Positions 56,112 through 64,000 of a stretch of DNA of 64,000 nt are shown here, piece by piece. The stretch is from the NCBI GenBank assembly GCA_011947345.1, contig JAAVTG010000557.1:124001-188000 (forward strand), written 5' to 3'. The notes below the pieces were generated by a model, which saw only the letters and a list, made by a program, of their open reading frames with translations, was not told where the DNA came from and searched no databases. Position numbers and translations under genes: made by a program. How positions within the stretch are numbered: position 1 is the stretch's first letter; each line of letters begins with the position of its first letter. The DNA comes from Phytophthora quininea (Eukaryota; Oomycota; Peronosporomycetes; Peronosporales; Peronosporaceae).

Positions 56112-57795
56112 ATGGTGTTAACTCGCGCTCAAGCCGTCGCTCAAGCTGCTGCCCAAGCCGCTCACCCGAACTCCCGGAGCAGGGCTTTGCTGTAGCTGAC
56201 ACGGCAATCGTTGAGCAGCATGAGGAGAAGCGTTGTAACCGACAAGCGTGGAGCTAGTTCCTGGCGTTGGAGAACACTTGGCCAAGATCACCCAGTACTT
56301 CTTCGCACAAGCGCAAGCCCTCGCCGCAGAGCATTTGGTCTTGCAGACTCAGCAGCAAGGGCAAAATGAAGCACAGAGTGCTGCGCTGATGGCAGTGCAG
56401 GCCGCTGCAGAATCGACGATGAACCAGCTGACGGTCCAGCAACAAGCAATTGCCGAGCATTTCCAGGGAGAATTAGTGGGAACGCAGACTGTAATTCGTG
56501 ACCAACTCGTGCACTTGCATGCTGTGCAAGAGGATCAGCGGCTGAAAATTCAACAAGGGGTCGCAAACAAGCTGGATCAAGCGATGTCGGAAGTGCACCG
56601 GGTGTACGAAGCCATGTAATCAGCTCGCTCGGAGGGCGTGAAGCACTTGGAGGATCAATTATCGATCAAAGTCGGAGGAAACTGTGACGCGCTGGCAATG
56701 CGTATACAGCATGCCGAAAACCAGTTGAAGGACAAGGGTGCGGCCGAGTACATATCCCGTCAAGCCACTGAACTTGTGCACCATTTGCAGGAAAAGTCAA
56801 CAAATGAAATGAAAGAGCACATTGAACGCTCATTGGAGCTGGGCTTTAAGATGGTGCGTGATGAATTGAAGCAAGAGCTGGCCTCGACCTCACCCCCACG
56901 TCGGAAGCGCTGCTGCAAGAAGCTGTTCGGAAACTCGTGCTTGACGAGACAGCGAAGGCGCAGCGTCACATTGGAGTGCAAGTACAGCGAGCACTGACGA
57001 CGGCGCAGTCGGAGATCAATCTGGCCACTCAGCGGCAGGCCGATGCTACGTCAATACTGCGGGATTAATTTCAACAATTCTGTGTGAATGGCGCCAGGGA
57101 ATCACGACAATCAGATGAATCCGTTCTCCATGAGCAGATAGAGGAATTGGTGCGTGATGAAGTAGTAAAACAAGTAGCTGAAATGCAGAGCCAGATTAAG
57201 TGTGAACCTGAAGGCGAACAAGGCATGAGCTTGCAGATCCCGATCAAGAGTGAGAATATTGCTGGCGCAGTTCGGGGAGATCCTGGCCGGCGGGATTCGG
57301 CAAATTGAACTGCAGAACAAGTACTCACGCCGAGTATATCAGCAGCGATCAAGCAGTCGGTCGAGCAGAGTGTAAACGAGGTGATTTAAATCATTCGAGA
57401 CGCTGTCAGGCAAGCTGTCTCACCCCACCCTACTGCAACTCAATCAACTTCTCCGGGGGTAGTTGCAGTGATGACGACGAATTGTCTGAAGAAGATCGCT
57501 ACTTCCAGCAAAAATGCGAGAAGCCCTCGTCAGTTCTCGGAAGACAAGTATGGCTCGCGATTCACTCACGCAGCCTCCAAAAACGTTCACCACAGTTGCT
57601 TCGCCCCCAGTCTCCAAATCTGATAAACCAGAGCTCTTCCGTGCGGCAGCCACTGAGCAGACGTTGCCGCGATCAACGCGTGGTGGACGACGATCATCGT
57701 CAAGGGTAGATCCCCAGAGAGTTATTGCCGATGCGCAGCGGGAAGTTGCCGAGAGGGCGGAGGCTGCTGCACGGCGATACAAGCCGCTCAAGTAG
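56112..57795 (+). pseudogene. Gag-like coiled-coil gene of a dispersed element (copy 2)
   Basis: Begins MVLTRAQAVAQAAAQAAH at ATG 56112, changes frame, then reads through 56248-56997 as Gln/Ala/Glu-rich coiled coil (EHLAKITQYFFAQAQALAAE; AVQEDQRLKIQQGVANKLDQ) with one in-frame TAA at 56617, and continues in pieces (HEQIEELVRDEVVKQVAEMQ at about 57130) to a basic end at 57795. The opening and the helical block match the minus-strand remnant at 15090-15490, so this is one repeated gene family, most likely a retroelement structural protein. No protease, RT or integrase is attached here. Confidence 0.55.
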
Positions 57796-58116
57796 CTACA
57801 ACAAAAACCGGTGACGGCGAGGGTGTCAATTTGTGATGCGGTGGCTGTGTCGATAATGAGATTGCGATGCAAACTGGAAAATCGGCGAACTGTTAGTTTG
57901 AAAAAGGATAACCAACACACGCAATAGCTTTCATGCAAAAGTGGAGTTATTAATTCATTGCGTTGGCAACGTGGATGTGAAGCCGGTCTTTTCAGCAGCA
58001 TGGATTTCCAATTCGTTGGTAGCAGCGCAGGGTTTGTGTCAGGCTCAGGTGCAGTCGAATGGATGTTTGTTGTTTACGGTACTTTGGTCTGCGGTAGTGA
58101 CAGCTGGACGACGACG
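57796..58116. other. No feature recognised
   Basis: Linker between the gag-like pseudogene and the hAT remnant; terminal inverted repeats were looked for but not found. Confidence 0.3.
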
Positions 58117-60612
58117 CTATATTGTGCTTTCCTTCTCCTCTTGGTCATCATACAAGCTTGCGCTTGAGACGAATGTGGCCAACGTGTCCTCGGCGTACAA
58201 ATCCAGGTTTATGTCCACGTCCAAATCAAGTTGAAACGTAAAGCAAGACGGCATATGCTCAGTATGCTTACCCGGAGCGATTTTTTCACATTGCAGGAGA
58301 TTGACGTGCTCTCGGTTTCGATTCAAAAGGCAGCACATATTAATGTTGGGTGCCGATAGATTAGTACACTGACTTGTCACCATGCTTCCACTGACACTGA
58401 AGTCGCGTTCGATTTGGCACGAAGAAAATGGGATCGCAAACAGAATCTTGACCGCCTTCGGCAACAATCTGTAAGTGCCGTTATGCTCGACTCGAGCCCA
58501 GAATGAAAGGAGCGACTCCGGGGCGCCCTTGTCATTGCGCACAGCAGTAAGAGGGTCATTTTTCCACCTGTCCAGCTCCTCGTTGATGCGGCGCTGTGTT
58601 TGACTAGTAGCGTTAACATTTGGTGCTTGTGGGGCCGGAGGAGAAGCAAACATTTCTTCAAGGGGATCAAAATAAGTACTAGGCTTACTTCGTGGTGGTT
58701 CCAGCACCTCAGTTGTATCAGCAACAGTCTGAAGTAAATCGCACAATTGATCTCGTACCTTGTCGTTCACTTCTTTTAGCTTCTCCGAGCGCGCATGAGA
58801 GTCTAGCCCGTGTTGTCTGCAGATCAGCACGACAATTTTGTTGATGCTACGTGTTGGCCTCTTCCAGATGGGATGGAGCCTTAACTGCATCTCAGCAACG
58901 AAATCCGTCGTATCCATGGCACTGGAGTCATAGTAACGAATAAAGAACCGCTTATTGAGAGCTGCACAGAGTAAACGCCGGGTAGTTACAGCTAGAGGAG
59001 TGAGCTCGCTAGGATCAATCCAAACAGGGATTTTTTCAGTGGATAGGTAATGGCGAACGGGCTGCTATGAGTTCAAGGTCACCATTCGAACTCTGTACGA
59101 TTCCATGAGCATATCAACCTGAACTGCGCTTTTCGCTCGGCACGAAGGTATCACATCGGTCATCGGTTGAAGAATCGAGAGCAAATGGATTTAATTGTTT
59201 TCGCCAGCAAGCGGGAACACAATAGGAGCCGTATTGTCACGGAGTGCTTTTTCTTTCGTTCTTCATACCATGCTTCAACAGCAAGCCACAGGTCCAAAAC
59301 GCGACGTATCGACTTGGACATGCTTAAAAATCGGGCAGCTGAATAAGTTTTGAGCTATGTTGTGCCGGTTGACGTCAAAGTCTTGCAGAGCTACTCGAAC
59401 AAATCTCCAGTGACGCTCACGCTTCGAACTTGATAAATGGTCCGTAGTACTTTTGACACCAGCGCTGTCATACCGTCATTATCGTGCTTCTTGTTGTCGT
59501 TCAAACCGCATCCCGACTTAGTAGCAGCATTGATCAAGTGAGCGGTGCACCACATCCACTTTAGGTGTAGTTCATCGGTCAGCAGACCTTTTACATCTCC
59601 ACCACCGTCACTTGTAGCACCATAAAAGTCCGTCGTAGTCAGGTTGAAGTCCTCCAGAGTTCGTTTAACCCACGTAAGGAATGGTTCTCTGATTTCACCA
59701 TCTCGATCTCCATAAGCAGGATTAAACTTGCGTGTTCCTAGAAGCACCGATTTGAATTCCCAGTTTTGGTCAATCATGTGCACTCGAAGACCAAGGTACT
59801 TCTCCGATGTAGTCTTGCAAGTCCAAAATCAGCAACCATGGTGAACACCGGGTACAATTTCCGATTAATTTCCATCAATTCAATTATCTCCTTCCGCGTC
59901 GACGAGTACAGCTCAACAATCGACTCCTTGATGCGCTCCTCGGTGACTGTGACCTTCATGGCTTCCTTAATCACTAGTGCTTCTTGAAGTCAGGACTCTT
60001 CATATTCACCCATGCGCAGCGGCAAGTTATGGTTGATAATGCGCAACGTTCAAGCAGGAGGTTCAAGCGAGCTGGATTATTCCTGTATAACCCTGATGAG
60101 CGCAAGTGCTCAATTTCTTCTTCACGTTTTCTCTTGGTCTCACTCTCTTTTGCTGTTTTGGGCGATATCAACTGGTGCACGACACGTAAGTGCTTGGTGG
60201 CTGCAGTTGTTTTTCCCATTGACAATATCACCAGGTTCTCACCGTTTGGGTCCGTTCGACAGGCCTCGTCAGCCATACAAATAAATCCAACCCTCTCCTT
60301 CCCGTTGTCCGTAAACTTGACTCGCACGCCCCAGCCAAAGATGAGTGACTTCTCTCGCGGCTGCATAGGAAATCTCGTGAATCCACCCATGTCCTGCCAC
60401 GCCTCGACAGCTTGTTTCCCGACACTGGTGGTTCCAGCGACATCGTGCAGACGTCGTTGGCGACACCAAGGTCGCCCACAGTAGCTACTAGCTCGATGAG
60501 ATGCCTCGCTGTGATGGCGCAGCCGTGATAGCGAAAAATCTGTTGCGTCTCCTGCTTCTCTCGTTGAAGAATGACGTGCGCAATCAAGATTCGTCCGTAG
60601 TTTACAAGCCAA
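58117..60612 (-). pseudogene. Second hAT-type transposase, decayed
   Basis: Reading leftward: a BED-like zinc-finger region at 60330-60130 (VGFICMADEACR, then TTAATKHLRVVHQ), a frameshift after KSPDFKKH (59985), an IKEAMKVTVTEERIKESIVE segment, the catalytic-core pieces VADFG and YGATSDGGGDVKGLLTDE with WMWCTAHLINAA, a gap or scrambled stretch at 58920-59390, and the C-terminal dimerisation domain (58917-58117) with LLSFWARVEHN and IPFSSCQIERDFSVSGSMV. At least three frame changes. Different in sequence from the element at 5703-8228, so it represents another hAT lineage. Confidence 0.75.
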
Positions 60613-61105
60613 TAGCGCTCTTCGAGCACGAGCACAGTGCTCGACAAGATGATGTTTTGCTCTCGATTCTCGTACTTACACGGGGAATAAAAATAAGCTA
60701 AATCCTTGCTCGCAAGTTGCCGAGAGGTCGTCAAGCTCGCTTTTGATGCTCAACGTTTCTGAGCTCGTGGGAGGCTTGCTGGAAGTTGTAGTAGCGAAAG
60801 TTCAGCTTCAGTGCAGCGCAATTCTCAGTGGTACTCGATATACACGATTGGCATACCGATCATTCTCAGTGCTATCAACGGTACAGCGCGAGATTTTCTC
60901 ACCGCGAGTTAAAATTCTCGAGCACTTGATGACAAAATGGGGAGAAAAGCTAAAGCGCTGTGGTGCGTGGTCATTCTCTCGCTGTTACTATTTATCGCCT
61001 ATGAAATTGGTTATGGTAAAGAAAACGCTGACGATTCACTTGAAGAACATACAATGTTTAGCGGCCATCTCATAGGTGTCGAACACCAACTCTATGGCCG
61101 GTTCC
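60613..61105. other. Element edge and a signal-peptide-like ORF start
   Basis: At 60937 (+) an ATG opens MGRKAKALWCVVILSLLLFI, a good signal peptide or anchor, continuing with a polar ENADDSLEEHTM stretch. Beyond about 61080 that frame is the shadow of the opposite-strand gene below. It may be a truncated secreted-protein gene. Nothing else seen. Confidence 0.3.
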
Positions 61106-61663
61106 TCAAGGGTCTGCTGGCGTGGAGGCTGCAGTGCCTGTACCAGTTGCTCCTGCGCTTGGTAGCGCATCCGTTGGCACGTCTAATGACACACTTCGAG
61201 CACAGCTTGGCCTCGTTGAGCTTGGACTCGTGGAGCTGGGATGGGATGGGCTTGGCGCTGCGGTGGAGCCTGTTTGAGGCCCTTTTGGTGGTGATCCGAA
61301 AAGGTTCGAGATCGCCACGCTCACGTCGAAGGCACTCACCGGGCCCACCTCCAGCCTTACAGTTTGGGCATGGTCAAGGTTTCTCGCCCGAAAAGGGATA
61401 TATACGCTCGCCGTGCCTTCGCTCCACGCCACTTGTTGGATGCTGACGGTGTTTGTCGGTGCTGGGTCTTCTGACGCGTACAGCAATCGCACTTGACAGT
61501 GTAGTTAAAGCTATGGTAAACCAAAAACAGTTCGAACAGTAGTCTTACCTGAAGGTCCATGGCGTCCGGAGATGCCACTTCGCCGTCAAACAGCTGCATT
61601 CCACACGAAGCTTTGACCGGCCATCTGCATATACCACATACTGCTTCAAAGGACGTTCACTCA
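61106..61663 (-). CDS. Partial or small unknown gene
   Basis: Minus-strand sequence 61492-61106 is a good open frame: LYASEDPAPTNTVSIQQVAW, SEGTASVYIPFRARNLDHAQ and a beta-rich style, then a Ser/Pro/Thr-rich end stopping at 61106. An upstream exon-like piece (61663-61555; ending at CTTCAG before GTAAGA) could be joined by a GT-AG intron, but no frame-consistent join was found, so the start is unknown. No domain recognised. Confidence 0.35.
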
Positions 61664-61858
61664 TGACTAGCGCTCGGGTCCGTGTCCTACCTAGATCGTA
61701 AATACTTCGTCTAGAGATGCAAACAATATACCAATTTCTGTAACGGTTACTAAACACGGAAACTGGTCGTGCCATGAACCGAACACAGTATTCAATGTTA
61801 TAAATCATTGAGCGTTGCATTTTTCGCGATGGCATTTGCTTGGATCGCGAGTCAAGCA

Positions 61859-62013
61859 CAGTGGTGCACCCCGTTTTCGGCAGGGTGGACCCGAATATAA
61901 CTTACGTTACGTCATTTAACAATGCTGTTCATGGACCTTCAAATGCATTAATATACAATATAGACTATGTGGTAGCTTATGTGTTGCCATGGCGAAAACG
62001 GGGTGCACCACTG
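61859..62013. mobile_element. 155 bp MITE with 21 bp perfect terminal inverted repeats
   Basis: Starts CAGTGGTGCACCCCGTTTTC and ends with its exact reverse complement (61993-62013), 21 bases including the next base. The right end is followed by TA; the left is preceded by CA, one change from TA. CAGT ends with a TA target are typical of Tc1/mariner-derived MITEs. No coding capacity. It lies about 95 bases upstream of the MscS-like gene. Confidence 0.85.
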
Positions 62014-62108
62014 TACTGTAAGGATTTGTGGCCCTTTAACCAAATCGGTTTTTATTTAATTTTTATGAAATGGGTATTTTACCCATACCTCATTATCAAC
62101 GGACGCAC

Positions 62109-63627
62109 ATGGTCCCCTTCATCTTCTGGCGCGTAGGGCTGGCGCTGCTGGCCACGTTAGCGGCCTTCTTGCTGTCCAAACCAGCGATCGAACTTCTGCT
62201 CAACACCATCCGCTCCCGCGTTGACAAACACGTGCGGTAATAGCGCTGCTACACTTCTAGAAACCTTATATCATGTCGACTAGCATTTTATCAACTTTTT
62301 CTTACTGTTTCTCTGCAGATGGATCGCAGACGTGCAGCACTACTTGCTGACCTACCTCTGGTGGTTCCTCTTCCTAATTATGGTGCGAGATGTGATCGCC
62401 TACTACATCCTAGACCTGGGCAGCGAGCAGGAAGAGATCATGCAATATCTGGGCTACTTGGTGGCAGTCCCACTGGTCATCGGCACTTTTGCAATGCGCA
62501 AAGTCGTCACCAATGTATGGACCATTTCTTATGCTTGCTTGCAGCATTACTGGTGTATTCACTCTTGATTGTGGTGTAGCTATTCGTGCGATATTTCAAA
62601 TGGGACCGCTACTCGTCGGACTACGACGCGCGGATCTTCGTCATCACCGAGTCGATCAAGTTTGTGTGTGTGGTGCTGATCCTGGTCGAGATTTTCTACA
62701 TCTTCTTTCTGTCCAACCAGTTCATGCAGTTCTTGCTGGTCGTCGGATTCCTCAGCGTCGAACTGGTGGCACTTCTCTCGGGCTTTACAATTGTGAGTCT
62801 GCAGCTTCGTTCTTAGCTCAGCCTGTGGCTAACCGTATTTTTTGTTTGTTTATCTAGCTAAAGAATGTGGCAACTGGACTCTTCCTCATTTTTGCAGAGC
62901 CATTTCGTACGGGCAGCTTGTGCACAGTACAGAAGCTGATGGGCTTCATTGAGAGGGTGTCTCTCGCTCGTACAACCATGCGAGGTTCGGATGGCTCACG
63001 GATCTTTATCCCTAATGGCATTTTCGCTGACAATTTCCAGACCAGTGGTAACGTGTTGGATGCCCACACGCACACAGTGCTGCTACACCTGCACCCCTCC
63101 ACACCGACTTTTAAGATCCAAGAGCTCGTCCAGGAGCTACAGGCAGTATTGCCGGCCTACGCGCTGACATTTGAAACTCTTGCAGCTATCCGTAGAAATC
63201 GTCGCGACGGATACGCTGCAAGAAGCAGCGGCGCTAGCAGTTTCAGTACCAGCGTTGGCAGTGATGACAGCATTATGGACAGGCGAGAGTCGGCGACAAG
63301 CAGCGACAACAACTCACACACACCCCGAACACGTGCCAGATCCAGCACGTCAAGTGCTTTAGACGCACAAGGTCGACGGATTTTGCCGCCATCTCCGCCG
63401 CTGCGCGTCGAGCTTCAAGCCATGTACACGATCAAAGTGAACGTTCTTGTTGATCGCGAGCGCTTCCGTTCCCTGGAGGAAGCAAAAACCGAGGTAAGTC
63501 AGTTCAGTTTAGTTCAATGCATGGGTCGTGCCCAGCTTGTTAAATTACGTTGCTATGCTAGGTAAATCTTGCGATCATTGGAACGCTGCAGCGGCTTCAC
63601 GTAACGGCACAACCAACGGCACATTGA
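62109..63627 (+). CDS. MscS-type mechanosensitive channel
   Basis: Five exons: 62109-62236, 62319-62514, 62580-62792, 62858-63493 and 63562-63627, exactly 413 codons (412 residues). Five hydrophobic helices: the first at residues 1-25, others around LTYLWWFLFLIMV, YLVAVPLVIGTFAM, FVCVVLILVEIFYIFF and FLLVVGFLSVELVALLSGF. Then comes the MscS pore-end and beta domain (LKNVATGLFLIFAEPFRTG; GFIERVSLARTTMR; SDGSRIFIPNGIFADN). A Ser-rich insert (about 300-350) interrupts the cytoplasmic part, which ends with a strand typical of the family (ELQAMYTIKVNVLV). It would open under membrane tension to release ions, as in osmotic stress of wall-less zoospores (inference). The Met at 62109 is the first in frame after the MITE. 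Confidence 0.88.
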
Positions 63628-63659
63628 TGCAACGACCCCACAATACACAGTAGAATAAA

Positions 63660-64000
63660 TTAGACAGCGTTGGCCTGAATCCCGTGAGGACGACGATGGC
63701 GAAGACTATTATCGCTAAAGATACGTCGACCGAGGGGTTCACTTGCCGGTGGGGCCCTTCTCCGACGTCCTTCAGGTCTCAAGCTCCAACTCGCACGCCG
63801 CTCGTTGGAGTTCGTTGTCGTAACTGATGGTGGAGGCGATGGACTACTACTAGTATCAGATTGATCTTCCTCTCCGTGCAGACTCAGCTTGAGCTTTGTC
63901 AGTAGCTCTGTAATTTGCAGTACAATCTGCAGCACATACGACAGCGTGTTAGTGCGAGCCAAGAGTATCAGGATCATGCAACAAACCTCCGTTTTCTCGG
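63660..64000 (-). CDS. 3' end of a gene running into the window edge
   Basis: The minus-strand frame is open from the window end to a stop at 63660, about 112 codons. It begins with a hydrophobic helix (MILILLARTNTLSYVLQIVL), continues with LQITELLTKLKLSL and then a polar Ser/Pro/Arg-rich tail (SDTSSSPSPPPS; RRRRAPPASEP). It may be the last exon of a membrane protein. Its 3' end lies 32 bases from that of the MscS-like gene, in convergent orientation. Confidence 0.45.
   Translation of the reverse strand, partial: EKTEVCCMILILLARTNTLSYVLQIVLQITELLTKLKLSLHGEEDQSDTSSSPSPPPSVTTTNSNERRASWSLRPEGRRRRAPPASEPLGRRIFSDNSLRHRRPHGIQANAV

Noticed and set aside
61106..61446. C-terminal part of the plus-strand ORF starting at 60937
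   Set aside because: Leu/Trp/Arg composition is the shadow of the better minus-strand frame.
1..64000. CRISPR arrays, bacterial operons or phage genes
   Set aside because: No regularly spaced repeats with unique spacers; genes have introns and eukaryotic domain types.

Overview
The window is nuclear DNA of a plant-pathogen-type oomycete, most likely Phytophthora or a close relative. Evidence: compact genes with 55-90 bp GT-AG introns, a GPCR fused to an inositol-polyphosphate 5-phosphatase (an oomycete hallmark), FYVE proteins with odd partner domains, remnants of Kazal and glucanase-inhibitor-like secreted proteins, and Gypsy and hAT elements of Phytophthora type.

Layout. (a) 1-20,250 is a repeat-rich, gene-poor block: the 3' end of a chromodomain Ty3/Gypsy element with its LTR (1-1882), degenerate short repeats, a decayed hAT element with inverted termini (5703-8228), a second decayed Gypsy element lying next to a 3.6 kb opposite-strand coding region (9485-15490), a solo LTR with target duplication (15703-15885), and a small graveyard of secreted-protein and ankyrin genes between two copies of a structured repeat (16268-20247). 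(b) 20,700-55,000 is a gene-dense island: an unknown protein with PP1-docking-like motifs, a START-FYVE protein, a long coiled-coil protein, neutral ceramidase, a two-DEP protein, a Jen1-type carboxylate transporter, a DysF-PH-PIP-kinase fusion, an NHE-type exchanger, an SDR-FYVE-ARM-BTB fusion, an ATG11/FIP200 homologue, a small tail-anchored protein and the GPCR-5-phosphatase. (c) 55,000-61,850 is again transposon debris (gag-like coiled coil, second hAT). (d) 61,850-64,000 has a MITE, an MscS-type channel and the 3' end of one more gene.

Theme. Several island genes belong to lipid signalling and endomembrane work: a kinase and a phosphatase acting on phosphoinositides, two FYVE proteins that would read PtdIns3P, a lipid-binding START domain, ceramidase and the autophagy scaffold ATG11. 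The linkage is observed; that the genes cooperate is inference.

Caution. Many otherwise healthy genes are broken by a single missing base, mostly in short homopolymer runs. After adding these bases the summed exon lengths divide by three, so I treat most of them as assembly errors. Exon limits below are my own reading of splice sites; domain calls rest on motif recognition, not on searches.
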